Assembly (NCBI RefSeq): GCF_000518765.1
Contig: NZ_JAEF01000006.1
Coordinates: 186,001-250,000 of the forward strand
Reading direction: 5' to 3'
DNA from: Ruminococcus flavefaciens ATCC 19208
Lineage (GTDB): Bacteria > Bacillota > Clostridia > Oscillospirales > Ruminococcaceae
DNA length: 64,000 nucleotides
Both the position numbers and the translations under genes were made by a program. The notes beneath the pieces are model-generated. The model saw nothing but the letters and a program-made list of their open reading frames with translations, made no database searches and was not told the DNA's origin. Of the stretch, positions 16,146 to 25,907 are shown piece after piece. How positions within the stretch are numbered: position 1 is the stretch's first letter; each line of letters starts with the position of its first letter.

Positions 16146-17183
16146 ATGAGAAATGTCAGACCTGTAAAAGTCGGGGACTGTGTCCTTGACGGAAAGCATA
16201 TTTATATACAGTCGATGCTGAATATGCGCTCGGACGATATCGAGGGCAGTGTAAAGCAGGCAGTTGAGCTTGAAAAGGCAGGCTGCGAGATAATCCGGGC
16301 AGCTATCCCGAACATGGAAGCTGTAAAGCTTATCCCTGCGATCAAGGAAGCTGTAAAGATACCGCTTGTTGCAGATATACATTTTGACTATAAGCTTGCG
16401 CTTGAATCTGCTGCCGCAGGTGTTGACAAGATACGTATTAATCCGGGAAATATCGGCGGTATGGACAGGGTAAAGGCTGTAGTAGATGCTTGCCGTACAA
16501 GAAATATCCCTATACGTATAGGCGTAAATTCAGGCTCTCTTGAAAAGGAGATACTTGAAAAGTACGGTTCACCGACTCCAGAAGCTCTTGTTGAAAGCGC
16601 TATGGGACACGCAGCTATGCTGGAACATTTTGACTTTAACGATATCGTTATTTCCATAAAGTCTTCGGACGTAAATAAGATGATATCTTCATACAGACTT
16701 GCAGCACAGAAGTGCAGTTATCCGCTTCACCTCGGAGTTACCGAGGCAGGTACAGAGCGTATGGGACTTATCAAGTCCGCAATAGGCATCGGCTCACTTC
16801 TCTGTGACGGTATAGGCGAGACCATAAGAGTATCTCTTACCGATGATCCTATCCGTGAGATAGCTGCGGCAAAGGATATACTCAAAAGCATCGGCAAGCG
16901 CGGCGGCGTAAGGATAGTTTCATGTCCTACCTGCGGAAGAACTCGTATAGACCTTGTTAAGGCAGCAAAAATGGTGGAGAAAGCTGTAAAGGATATGGAC
17001 AAGGATATAACTGTTGCAGTTATGGGCTGTATCGTAAACGGTCCGGGAGAAGCACGTGAAGCCGATGTTGGAATCGCAGGCGGTGACGGTTGTGCTATCA
17101 TTTTCAAAAAAGACGGTACTCAGCGTAAGATAAGTGAAGAGGATATAGTTCCCGAGCTTCTTGCAGAGATAGACAAGCTCTGA
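16146..17183 (+). CDS. ispG: 4-hydroxy-3-methylbut-2-en-1-yl diphosphate synthase (flavodoxin/ferredoxin)
   Basis: Penultimate step of the MEP pathway: reductive ring opening of MEcPP to HMBPP using a [4Fe-4S] cluster. The 345 residues are the short two-domain bacterial form. N-terminal TIM barrel begins with the QSMLNM and DIHFDYKLAL motifs; cluster-binding cysteines are in SCPTCGR and VMGCIVNGPGEA, the latter with the cluster-ligating Glu. TTATGGAGGA gives a good ribosome-binding site. With dxr and uppS it forms the isoprenoid arm of this cluster. Confidence 0.97.
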   Translation: MRNVRPVKVGDCVLDGKHIYIQSMLNMRSDDIEGSVKQAVELEKAGCEIIRAAIPNMEAVKLIPAIKEAVKIPLVADIHFDYKLALESAAAGVDKIRINPGNIGGMDRVKAVVDACRTRNIPIRIGVNSGSLEKEILEKYGSPTPEALVESAMGHAAMLEHFDFNDIVISIKSSDVNKMISSYRLAAQKCSYPLHLGVTEAGTERMGLIKSAIGIGSLLCDGIGETIRVSLTDDPIREIAAAKDILKSIGKRGGVRIVSCPTCGRTRIDLVKAAKMVEKAVKDMDKDITVAVMGCIVNGPGEAREADVGIAGGDGCAIIFKKDGTQRKISEEDIVPELLAEIDKL

Positions 17184-17220
17184 TAAGTTTTTAATTGCTC
17201 AGCTAAACGGAGGAGTAGTC

Positions 17221-17508
17221 ATGGAATACACAAAGGAAAAAGAACAGGAATACTACAATAAAAAGCTGATAAATGAGACCATGAAGGAAGAGATAAAAAA
17301 GCCCCATAAGTTTGATTGGAAAGACTCTTTTTTATCTTTTTTAGGACTTGTTTTAGGATTTATAGTAACAGATATCATAGGATTGGAAGAACTTATTGGT
17401 AATAAATTACTTAGATATACAGCTGAAATTTTTATTTTAGTTGTTGGGATCACTGTAGTTAATGTGATCGCTATAGGTTTAAAAAAGGCTTTCAACAAAA
17501 GTGAGTAA
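17221..17508 (+). CDS. Small two-helix membrane protein, unknown function
   Basis: 95 residues: a charged, Glu/Lys-rich cytoplasmic N-terminus of ~35 residues, then two membrane helices (about 37-53 and 66-86) and a short basic tail. No enzymatic motif. A clear ACGGAGGAG site precedes the ATG, so it is probably translated. It lies between ispG and polC, which are neighbours in many Clostridia. No family recognised. Confidence 0.65.
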   Translation: MEYTKEKEQEYYNKKLINETMKEEIKKPHKFDWKDSFLSFLGLVLGFIVTDIIGLEELIGNKLLRYTAEIFILVVGITVVNVIAIGLKKAFNKSE

Positions 17509-17520
17509 CGTAATAACTAT

Positions 17521-17541
17521 GGGGCAGATGATATCCGCCCC
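17521..17541 (+). other. Hairpin upstream of polC, weak terminator or attenuator
   Basis: GGGGC pairs with GCCCC and GAT with ATC, with one mismatch. Only a short T stretch follows (GAATTT), so termination would be partial at best. Confidence 0.35.
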
Positions 17542-17572
17542 CTGTTGAATTTAAAAAAAGGACGTTTGACCG

Positions 17573-20500
17573 ATGCAGATAAAAATATCCGATTTTCTCA
17601 AGGACTATGCAATTGAATTGCCTGAAAGTATACTCTGCGGTGAGATATTCAAGCTGACTTACAGTGAAAATCTCGAGAGGATACATTTTCATGCGCATTT
17701 CGGTGATATAGTGCCCGCTGATGATATCTTCGGGTTTGAAAAGGCTGTGGAGACAGCTATAAAGGTGGAGCAGGTGAGACTTGCTCCGCGCTATCCGTCT
17801 GAGAAATTCGGTATGGAATGCTACAGTGAGCTTCTGAAGCTTTTGAAGCGTGATATCCCTGTAGTCAACGGCTTTCTCGACGATGCGGAAGTAACTCTCG
17901 GAAACGGAGAACTGCGTATAAAGATCGTACACGGCGGCAGGGATATCCTTGACAGGTATAACTTCTGCCTGTATTTTTCACGAATGATATATAATCAGTT
18001 CGGCGTGAAAGTCAAGGTCGTTCTTGACGGAGAGAACAATGTCAGTGCACAGCAGTTCGATGAAATGATCGAGCGTATTGAAGCTGATATGCCTGATTAC
18101 AGTAGTCAGCTCATTCCCGACAAGACTCCCGACGAGATAAGAGCCGAGGAGATGAAGTCGGTTATCCCGACTGTAACTATTGATGTTACCGCACTTGACA
18201 AAGACTTTGATGCAGAGTCCGCAGAGATAGTCAAGGGCAAGGCTATACGTGAAAAGCCTGTACCGATCTGCGAAGCAGTACAGCGACTTGGCGAAAGAGT
18301 CGTTGTTGTGGGAGATGTATTTGCTTCCGAGCTTAAGGAAGTCCGCAACGAAAAGACTGTAGTTACATATGATATCACAGACTACAGCGGTTCACTCAAG
18401 GTTAAGATATTCGCCAAGAATGAAGAGGTAGAGGAGCTGAAGCTGGGCTCTATAAAGAGTGGAGCCACACTGCTCGTTTCCGGTAAGCTGGATTACGACT
18501 CATATGCAAGAGATATTGTTATATCCGCAAATTCTCTTATCAAAGTAAAGCGCGTACCGAAAATGGACAACTATCCCGAGAAGCGCGTCGAGCTCCATTG
18601 TCACAGCAATATGTCTGCAATGGACGCTGTTACCGATCCTGTTACACTTATCAACAGAGCTGCAGCATGGGGACATCAGGCTATGGCGATAACCGATCAC
18701 GGAAACGTTCAGGCTTTCCCTGACTGTATGTATAATATGCCTAAGAACTTCAAGGCGATATACGGAATGGAGGCTTATGTTGTCAACGATATTGAGCGTG
18801 ATATGGTAGTCTACGGCGACGATGACCGCTCCTTTGATGATGAGATAATCATATTCGACGTTGAGACAACGGGCCTCAGCTTCCGTAATGACCGACTCAC
18901 TGAAATAGGTGCTGTAAAGCTGAAAAACTTACAGGTAGTCGACAGCTTCAATACAAAGGTAAACCCCGGTTTTCATATTCCAGAGAGGATAACGGAGCTT
19001 ACAGGAATAAGCGATGCAGATGTTGCCAATGCTCCCGATGAAGCGGAAGCACTGCGTATGTTCATGGAGTTCTGCGGAGACAAGCCAGTGCTTGTTGCTC
19101 ATAATGCCCGTTATGATACCAACATGATAAATCAGGTGAAGAAGCGTCAGAATATCGACTTCCCGTATACATGGGTGGACACGCTTGTTATGTGTCAGTC
19201 TATGCTTCCCGAAATGGGACGTCATAAGCTCAATCTCGTTGCAAAACAGCTCAAACTCGGAAAATTCGACCACCACAGAGCTTCAGACGATGCTCTTATG
19301 CTTGCAAAAATATATATAGAGCTTATTGGCAGGCTTAAAAGCGAGAGAAGCTTCAAGTCTATACAGCAGCTGAATATACTTGTTGATGAAATAGAGATCA
19401 AAAAGCTGAAAAGCTATCACCATATCATACTTGTACGCAATCAGGCAGGACTAAAAAATCTCTACAGGCTTGTATCACTGAGTAACCTTGAATACTTCTA
19501 TAAAAAGCCTCTTATCCCAAAGTCCAAGCTCATCGAACATCGAGAGGGACTTATCTACGGAAGTGCCTGTGAAGCAGGAGAGCTTTTTCAGGCGATGCTT
19601 GATATACGCGATCAGGACTATATCGACAATCTTGCAAGGTTCTATGATTACCTTGAGATACAGCCTATAGGCAACAATGCATTCATGGTGCGTGAGGGCG
19701 TTGCAAGGGACGATGACGAGCTCCGTGAATTCAATAAATACATCGTTGATATGGGTGACAGGCTTGGTATTCCGACCTGTGCCACCTGCGATGTTCATTT
19801 CATAGATCCAAAGGACGCTATATACCGTAAGATAATCCTTGCAAGCATGGGCTTCAAGGACGCAGAGGAGCAGGCTCCGCTGTATCTGAGGACTACCGAG
19901 GAAATGATAGCTGAATTTGCATATCTGGGTGAGGACAAGGCAAAGGAAGTAGTTATTACCAATACCAATGCCATTGCAGACCAGATAGAGGTTATACGTC
20001 CTATACCAAAGGGAACGTTTACGCCTACTATCGACGGCGCTGAGGAAGAGCTTGTAAAGATAACTCACGACAAGGCACATGAGATATACGGTGATCCGCT
20101 TCCCGAGCTTGTTGACAAGCGACTTGACCGAGAGCTTTCATCTATTATCAAGCACGGATTTTCAGTGCTTTATATCATCGCGCAGAAGCTTGTGTGGAAC
20201 TCGGTTGACAACGGTTATCTTGTTGGTTCAAGAGGATCGGTCGGTTCGTCATTCGTTGCTTCTATGGCAGGTATCTCGGAGGTAAATCCGCTTCCGCCGC
20301 ACTATGTCTGCCCTAACTGCAAGCACAGTGAGTTCCTGCTGGACGGTGTTTATGGTTCGGGATTTGACCTGCCGCCTAAAAAGTGTCCTGACTGTGGAAA
20401 GGACATGAACCGAGACGGACACGATATCCCATTCGAGACCTTCCTCGGATTTGACGGCGATAAAGCTCCTGATATAGACCTTAACTTCTCCGATGAATAT

Positions 20501-21898
20501 CAGTTCTGGGCACATCGTTACACCGAAAAGCTTTTCGGTAAATCCAACGTTTTCAAGGCGGGTACTATATCCGTAGTTGCTGAAAAGACAGCCTACGGCT
20601 ATGTAAAGAAATACTGCGAGGAAAACGGTATAACACTAAACAATGCTGAAATGAGCCGTCTTGCTATCGGCTGTACCGGAATCAAGAGGACTACAGGTCA
20701 GCACCCGGGCGGAATGGTTGTTGTTCCGTCGGATTACGATGTATACGACTTCACTCCCGTTCAGCACCCTGCCGATACTGCGGATTCCGAAATTATTACG
20801 ACTCACTTCACGTTCAACTCACTTCATGATACCATATTGAAGCTTGACGAACTTGGACACGTTGTACCTACACTTTACAAGCATCTTGAGGACTTAACAG
20901 GCATCAAGATAAAGGACGTTCCTACATCAGATCCCGATGTTATACGTATGTGTACCAACTGTGATGTGCTTGGCGTAACCCCCGAGGAGATATACTGTAA
21001 GACGGGAAGTCTCGGTATACCTGAAATGGGTACAGGCTTTACCATACAGATGCTTCTTGACGCAAAGCCCACAAAGTTCAGCGACTTCCTGCAAATATCG
21101 GGACTTTCCCACGGTACCGACGTTTGGCTCGGCAATGCGAAAGACCTTATAGATAACGGCGTATGTACAATTTCAGACGTTATCGGAACTCGTGACTCTA
21201 TTATGACTTACCTTTTATATAAAGGCGTAGAGCCGAAAATGGCGTTCCAGATAATGGAGTGGACACGTAAGGGTAAAGCTCCAAAGCAGTTCACACCTGA
21301 GATAATACAGATGCTCCGCGACCACAATGTACCTGAATGGTACATCGAGAGCTGTCTGAAGATTAAGTATATGTTCCCGAAGGCTCACGCGGCTGCGTAC
21401 GTTATCGCTGCAATAAAGCTGGGCTGGTTCAAGCTGCATATGCCGCTTGAATACTACGCTACGTATTTCTCCGTAAGAGGTGAGGACTTCGATGCGGAGC
21501 TTGCTATAAAGGGCAAAGGGGCAGTTCGTGCAAAGATCGAGGAGATAAAGGCACTGGGCAACGACAAGACCAACAAGGACAGTGCACTGTATGATATCCT
21601 GCTCATTACCAATGAGATGATGTCGAGAGGATATGAGTTCCTGCCCATTGATCTGTTCAAATCACACGCTACCGATTATCTTGTTGAGGACGGCAAACTG
21701 AGAATACCTTTTTCCGCAATGAGCGGTGTCGGAGATAACGCTGCAAAGGGCATTTACGAAGCTGTTCAGAAGGGCGGATTTATGTCTATTGAGGAATTCC
21801 AGCAGGAGAGCGGTGCGTCAAAAACAACAATAGATATGTTGAAAAGCATAGGCGCATTTGGTGATTTGCCCGAATCCACACAAATGTCGTTCTTTTGA
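17573..21898 (+). CDS. polC: DNA polymerase III subunit alpha, PolC type
   Basis: Replicative polymerase of low-GC Gram-positives with its own proofreading. 1441 residues, the normal PolC length. Order: N-terminal domains and OB fold (to ~330), PHP domain starting with VELHCHSNMSAMDAV at ~338 and split by the exonuclease, the DEDDh 3'-5' exonuclease with IIFDVETTGLS at ~424, the second PHP part, a zinc-binding module (CPNC...CPDC, ~912-935), palm catalytic residues in APDIDLNFS at ~962, and the C-terminal tail ending in QMSFF, which looks like a beta-clamp-binding motif (QxxSFF). Follows ispG and the small membrane protein, the usual end of this cluster. Confidence 0.98.
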   Translation: MQIKISDFLKDYAIELPESILCGEIFKLTYSENLERIHFHAHFGDIVPADDIFGFEKAVETAIKVEQVRLAPRYPSEKFGMECYSELLKLLKRDIPVVNGFLDDAEVTLGNGELRIKIVHGGRDILDRYNFCLYFSRMIYNQFGVKVKVVLDGENNVSAQQFDEMIERIEADMPDYSSQLIPDKTPDEIRAEEMKSVIPTVTIDVTALDKDFDAESAEIVKGKAIREKPVPICEAVQRLGERVVVVGDVFASELKEVRNEKTVVTYDITDYSGSLKVKIFAKNEEVEELKLGSIKSGATLLVSGKLDYDSYARDIVISANSLIKVKRVPKMDNYPEKRVELHCHSNMSAMDAVTDPVTLINRAAAWGHQAMAITDHGNVQAFPDCMYNMPKNFKAIYGMEAYVVNDIERDMVVYGDDDRSFDDEIIIFDVETTGLSFRNDRLTEIGAVKLKNLQVVDSFNTKVNPGFHIPERITELTGISDADVANAPDEAEALRMFMEFCGDKPVLVAHNARYDTNMINQVKKRQNIDFPYTWVDTLVMCQSMLPEMGRHKLNLVAKQLKLGKFDHHRASDDALMLAKIYIELIGRLKSERSFKSIQQLNILVDEIEIKKLKSYHHIILVRNQAGLKNLYRLVSLSNLEYFYKKPLIPKSKLIEHREGLIYGSACEAGELFQAMLDIRDQDYIDNLARFYDYLEIQPIGNNAFMVREGVARDDDELREFNKYIVDMGDRLGIPTCATCDVHFIDPKDAIYRKIILASMGFKDAEEQAPLYLRTTEEMIAEFAYLGEDKAKEVVITNTNAIADQIEVIRPIPKGTFTPTIDGAEEELVKITHDKAHEIYGDPLPELVDKRLDRELSSIIKHGFSVLYIIAQKLVWNSVDNGYLVGSRGSVGSSFVASMAGISEVNPLPPHYVCPNCKHSEFLLDGVYGSGFDLPPKKCPDCGKDMNRDGHDIPFETFLGFDGDKAPDIDLNFSDEYQFWAHRYTEKLFGKSNVFKAGTISVVAEKTAYGYVKKYCEENGITLNNAEMSRLAIGCTGIKRTTGQHPGGMVVVPSDYDVYDFTPVQHPADTADSEIITTHFTFNSLHDTILKLDELGHVVPTLYKHLEDLTGIKIKDVPTSDPDVIRMCTNCDVLGVTPEEIYCKTGSLGIPEMGTGFTIQMLLDAKPTKFSDFLQISGLSHGTDVWLGNAKDLIDNGVCTISDVIGTRDSIMTYLLYKGVEPKMAFQIMEWTRKGKAPKQFTPEIIQMLRDHNVPEWYIESCLKIKYMFPKAHAAAYVIAAIKLGWFKLHMPLEYYATYFSVRGEDFDAELAIKGKGAVRAKIEEIKALGNDKTNKDSALYDILLITNEMMSRGYEFLPIDLFKSHATDYLVEDGKLRIPFSAMSGVGDNAAKGIYEAVQKGGFMSIEEFQQESGASKTTIDMLKSIGAFGDLPESTQMSFF

Positions 21899-21899
21899 C

Positions 21900-21928
21900 T
21901 TGACTTTCTTTTAGTAATATGTTATCAT
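21900..21928 (+). promoter_or_regulatory. Promoter of the histidine operon
   Basis: TTGACT (21900-21905), 17-bp spacer, TATCAT (21923-21928) with a TGT extension. A second TTGACT at 21895 overlaps the end of polC. The leader to hisZ is only ~37 bases, too short for a T-box or attenuator. Confidence 0.65.
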
Positions 21929-21971
21929 ATTATCATGTTAGCAGACTAAAGTGATTAACGAGGAGGTTCAC

Positions 21972-23168
21972 ATGAAAAACTATGACCTTATAACTCCCGA
22001 GGGTACGAAAGACCTGCTCTTCGGAGAGTGTATCGTAAGAAGAAATATAGAAAGCACCCTCATGGGGATTTTCAAGGGCCGCGGTTATAATGAAACAATT
22101 ACTCCCGGACTTGAATTTTATGATGTATTCAACCTTAATTCGCGTTATTTTCCACAGGAAAACCTCTATAAGCTTACTGACAGCAAGGGCAGACTGCTTG
22201 TAATGCGTCCTGATACAACTATGCCTATCGCAAGAATAGTTGCAACAAGACTCAGAGATGCAGAACTTCCGCTGAAGCTTTGTTATGCTCAGGCTGTATA
22301 CACTACTGAGCCGTCTCTCAAGGGCAGAAGCGATGAAGTGGTACAGGCTGGTATAGAGCTTATAGGCTCACAGCTCAAGATAGCAGACCTTGAAGTGATA
22401 TCAACAGCTGTTGATTCACTCAGCTCATTCGGTATGGAGTTCTCGCTTGAACTCGGTCATATCGGTATTTTCAAGGAGCTTGTAGGAAAGCTCGATGCCT
22501 CAGAAAATGACAAGGAAAGCATCAGAAAGCTTATCGAAAACAAGAATTTCCCTGCACTCAACGATCTCCTTGACAGCTTCGGAAATTCACCTGTTACAAA
22601 TGCACTTAAAAAGCTTCCTGCACTCTTTGGCGGTGAGGAAGTATTTGAAAAGGCTGAGGAGCTCATGCCTGATGACAATATCAAGCGTATACTTGATGAA
22701 CTCAGAGAAATATACACAGACGCTTCCGAGCTCTGCGGCGGCGAAGGCTCTATTACAGTTGATCTCGGACTTGTCAATAAAACAGACTACTATACAGGTC
22801 TTATCATAAAGGGCTATTTACAGGGACACGGTGAGGAAGTTCTCTCAGGCGGACGCTATGACAAGCTTATATCAGAGTTCGGATATGATGTACCTGCTAT
22901 CGGTTTTGCAGTAAATATCAATGCAGTTGCAAAGCTTATGGAAAAGAGCGATGTTCTTCCTGCTGAGCCAAGACCCGACGTTATTGTATATGCTGAGGAA
23001 GGCTGCGAGGTGGCTGCACTTAAAGCTGCAAAGGAGCTTCGTGATCAGGGCATGATAGTTGAGAATGCACTTTTTGACGATCTTGACAGTGTACGTGCTT
23101 ATGCAATGGAAAAGAAGATAGCAAAGGTAGTTGTTATAGACGGCGAAAGCAAGGAGGTCAATATATGA
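21972..23168 (+). CDS. hisZ: ATP phosphoribosyltransferase regulatory subunit HisZ
   Basis: Histidyl-tRNA-synthetase-like protein that forms the active complex with short HisG and carries the histidine feedback site. The 398 residues lack the anticodon-binding domain of HisS but keep class II synthetase motifs: PEGTKDLL at the N-terminus, the motif 2-like MRPDTTMPIARIVATRL, and GGRYDKLISEFG near residue 295. The ATG at 21972 has GAGGAGG ahead and is preferred to the upstream GTG at 21951. First gene of the operon; ATGA overlap with hisG fits their joint function. Confidence 0.94.
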   Translation: MKNYDLITPEGTKDLLFGECIVRRNIESTLMGIFKGRGYNETITPGLEFYDVFNLNSRYFPQENLYKLTDSKGRLLVMRPDTTMPIARIVATRLRDAELPLKLCYAQAVYTTEPSLKGRSDEVVQAGIELIGSQLKIADLEVISTAVDSLSSFGMEFSLELGHIGIFKELVGKLDASENDKESIRKLIENKNFPALNDLLDSFGNSPVTNALKKLPALFGGEEVFEKAEELMPDDNIKRILDELREIYTDASELCGGEGSITVDLGLVNKTDYYTGLIIKGYLQGHGEEVLSGGRYDKLISEFGYDVPAIGFAVNINAVAKLMEKSDVLPAEPRPDVIVYAEEGCEVAALKAAKELRDQGMIVENALFDDLDSVRAYAMEKKIAKVVVIDGESKEVNI

Positions 23169-23794
23169 ATAAGCCTATAAGAATGGCTCTTACAAAGGGC
23201 AGACTTGAAAAAGATACGGTAGGTCTCCTTGAAAAGCTTGGATTTGACTGTACTGCTGTACGTGATAAAGGCAGAAAGCTCATACTTCCTGTACCTGACG
23301 CAAATCTTGAAGTAGTTCTTGCAAAGGCAAACGATGTTATCACCTATGTAGAGCATGGTGTTTGTGATATGGGAGTTGTGGGCAAGGACACTATCATGGA
23401 AATGAAGGGAAAGTTCTACGAACTGGTTGATCTCGGTTTTGGAAAGTGCAAGTTCGCACTTGCTACGAAGAAGGGCTACGATTTTTACAGTGGCTATGGT
23501 ATAAAGACTATCGCTACAAAGTATCCTAATGTTGCAAGAAGCTTCTTTGAGAAAAAGGGCATGGATACAGAGATAATCAAGATTGAAGGTTCTGTTGAGC
23601 TTGCTCCTCTCCTTGAGCTTGCAGACGGTATCGTTGATATCGTTGAGACAGGTACTACTTTAAGGGAAAACGGACTTGAAGTTATCGAGGACGTTGCACC
23701 TATCTCTGCAAGACTTATTGCAAATACCGTAAGTCTCAAAATGAGACACGCTGAAATAGACAGACTTATCACACTTATAGAGGAGAATCTTTAA
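23165..23794 (+). CDS. hisG: ATP phosphoribosyltransferase, short catalytic subunit
   Basis: First committed step of histidine synthesis: ATP + PRPP to phosphoribosyl-ATP. With 209 residues it is the short form that lacks the C-terminal regulatory domain and needs HisZ, encoded immediately upstream with a 4-base overlap. N-terminal TKGRLEKDT and the PRPP-loop motif DIVETGTTLRENGLE near residue 160 are intact. The stop overlaps the hisD start by one base. Confidence 0.97.
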   Translation: MNKPIRMALTKGRLEKDTVGLLEKLGFDCTAVRDKGRKLILPVPDANLEVVLAKANDVITYVEHGVCDMGVVGKDTIMEMKGKFYELVDLGFGKCKFALATKKGYDFYSGYGIKTIATKYPNVARSFFEKKGMDTEIIKIEGSVELAPLLELADGIVDIVETGTTLRENGLEVIEDVAPISARLIANTVSLKMRHAEIDRLITLIEENL

Positions 23795-25077
23795 TGAAGA
23801 AAATATTCGCTAACGGTACTGACGAAGTTGCTTTTCTTAACGATTTAAAAAAAAGAAGCGGCGAGACAAACAAAAAGGTAACGGAAGTTGTATCGGAGAT
23901 TATCGAGAATGTAAAGAATAACGGCGATGAAGCTGTTAAGAATTATACACTTAAATTTGACGGAAATCTTCCTGAGTATTATGAAGTTCCCCGTGAGGTC
24001 ATAAATGATGCTCTCACAGAAGCAGATCAGGAATTTGTTGACGCACTGCTGAATGCTCAGGAGAATATCGCCGATTTCCACCAGAGACAGGTTGAGCAGA
24101 GCTTCATCTCTCCCAAGAAAAACGGTGTTATCATGGGGCAGCGTGTGCGCGGACTGCACAGAGTAGGACTTTATGTTCCGGGTGGTACAGCTGCTTATCC
24201 TTCAAGCGTACTCATGAATGCTATCCCTGCAAAGATTGCAGGCGTTGAGGAGATAATCATGGTAACTCCGCCATTAAAGGACGGTACTCCCAACAAGGAT
24301 ATTCTTGTTGCAGCTGCTATCTGTGGAGTTGACAGGGTATTCCTCTCAGGTGGTGCACAGGCTATAGCTGCACTTGCTTATGGTACAGAAGAGATACCAA
24401 AGTGCGACAAGATAGTAGGTCCGGGAAATATTTATGTTGCTACTGCAAAGAAGCTTCTTTACGGTGTAGTTGATATCGACATGATAGCTGGACCAAGTGA
24501 GATACTGGTCATTGCAGATGATACTGCAAATCCTAAGTTCGCAGCTGCCGACCTTATGTCACAGGCTGAGCACGATATGCTTGCTTCCGCAATTATGGTA
24601 ACTACCAGTGAAAAGCTTGCTGACGGCACTATCAAGGAGATAGAGCGTCAGAAAGAGTATCTTTCAAGAAAGAATATCATTGAGAAATCCCTTGAGGATT
24701 ACGGTGCTATTATTATTGCTGACAGCCGCGAAAAGTGTGTAGAACTTGCAAATGAGATAGCTCCCGAGCACCTTGAAGTCCTTATGGAAAATCCATTTGA
24801 GCTTCTTGGAAGTCTTGACAACGCAGGTTCTATATTCCTCGGTCACTATGCTTCCGAGCCTCTCGGCGATTACTATGCAGGACCAAACCACGTTCTTCCT
24901 ACAAGCGGTACTGCACGTTTCTTCTCGCCTTTAGGTGTTGCAAGCTTTACAAAGCGTACTGCATATACCTACTACACTGAGGAAGCTCTCAGACAGGCTA
25001 AGGACGATATCGTTCTTATTGCAGAGCGCGAGGGACTTACCGCTCACGCTAACGCTATAAAGGTAAGATTTGAATAA
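23794..25077 (+). CDS. hisD: Histidinol dehydrogenase
   Basis: Last two steps of histidine synthesis: NAD-dependent oxidation of histidinol to histidine; zinc enzyme. The 427 residues are standard. Motifs: VPGGTAAYPSSVLM around 122-135, GPGNIYVATAKKLL around 208-221, the zinc-site SQAEHD near 262 and APEHLE near 327, and GPNHVLPTSGTARF near 365. Adjacent genes overlap by one base upstream and eight bases downstream. Confidence 0.97.
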   Translation: MKKIFANGTDEVAFLNDLKKRSGETNKKVTEVVSEIIENVKNNGDEAVKNYTLKFDGNLPEYYEVPREVINDALTEADQEFVDALLNAQENIADFHQRQVEQSFISPKKNGVIMGQRVRGLHRVGLYVPGGTAAYPSSVLMNAIPAKIAGVEEIIMVTPPLKDGTPNKDILVAAAICGVDRVFLSGGAQAIAALAYGTEEIPKCDKIVGPGNIYVATAKKLLYGVVDIDMIAGPSEILVIADDTANPKFAAADLMSQAEHDMLASAIMVTTSEKLADGTIKEIERQKEYLSRKNIIEKSLEDYGAIIIADSREKCVELANEIAPEHLEVLMENPFELLGSLDNAGSIFLGHYASEPLGDYYAGPNHVLPTSGTARFFSPLGVASFTKRTAYTYYTEEALRQAKDDIVLIAEREGLTAHANAIKVRFE

Positions 25078-25849
25078 GTTGAAGCCTTATGAAGTTGTGC
25101 CTGAGAACGGATATGAAGCAGAGGCAATAAGACGAAACAGGATCGCCGATCTATTTTTTCTTGTTCTCGCTCTAATACTTACACTAATAACAGTATTTTC
25201 CCTTGTGTTTATCGGCGTAGGGATAATCAAGTTGATATTTGTGGCAGTGTGGGCGGCAGCTCTTATGCAGAGCATCAGAAAAGGCAGAAAAAAAGGCTTT
25301 GGGCTTGCATTATTCGGAAATATTTTCTGGGCATTTATTGTAAGCATTATGTTTTTATTACCGAGTCCTTTTTCTTCACAAATGGGATGGAGATACGGGT
25401 TTCAGCTGAAATATGTTGATATGATGAACAATGGAAGCTTCGATTGCTTTCCCGATAAACTCCCCGAAGAAATAAGCGATTATAAGATCGAGTATTTACC
25501 GAGTATGATGCAGGGAACAGGACATTTCCGTGTACATTTCAAGACTTCGGCGCAGCAGATTGAACAGTATGAAAATGAATATTCAGCTCAGGCGATATAC
25601 ACTATCCCACTTGCAGATTTTAATGGTCAGTGGCATAAAGAATTAAAAGAAGTAAGTCCTCAGGCAGAAATTGTCTTTGAAGGAGATAACTCACTTGTAG
25701 TTGCTTATGATGAAGGCTTCTGGGAGGGCTGTGAAGATCATGCGACAGTTTATGTTATTTCTGCTGTCCATTACTGGAATCACCCACACAGCGGTGCAGT
25801 CATAATCAACAGGGCTGAAAATATGATAGAGTTTACACATTTAGGATAA
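25070..25849 (+). CDS. Membrane-anchored protein of unknown function inside the his operon
   Basis: About 259 residues: three hydrophobic helices in the N-terminal third (about 26-47, 51-66 and 82-98) separated by a short basic loop, then a soluble ~150-residue domain rich in aromatic residues and acidic patches. No enzymatic motif found. The likely start is TTG at 25070, overlapping hisD by eight bases; the ribosome-binding site is weak, so the start is uncertain. No role in histidine synthesis can be inferred beyond co-transcription. Confidence 0.6.
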   Translation: MNKLKPYEVVPENGYEAEAIRRNRIADLFFLVLALILTLITVFSLVFIGVGIIKLIFVAVWAAALMQSIRKGRKKGFGLALFGNIFWAFIVSIMFLLPSPFSSQMGWRYGFQLKYVDMMNNGSFDCFPDKLPEEISDYKIEYLPSMMQGTGHFRVHFKTSAQQIEQYENEYSAQAIYTIPLADFNGQWHKELKEVSPQAEIVFEGDNSLVVAYDEGFWEGCEDHATVYVISAVHYWNHPHSGAVIINRAENMIEFTHLG

Positions 25850-25907
25850 TTTATGGGGCGGCTTGAAAAACAGCTGCCCTATAGGTGTTTTTCGGAAAGG
25901 ATATATT

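Noticed and set aside
21899-21971. T-box or attenuator before the his operon
   Set aside because: Leader is only ~37 nt with no specifier loop, T-box sequence or terminator.
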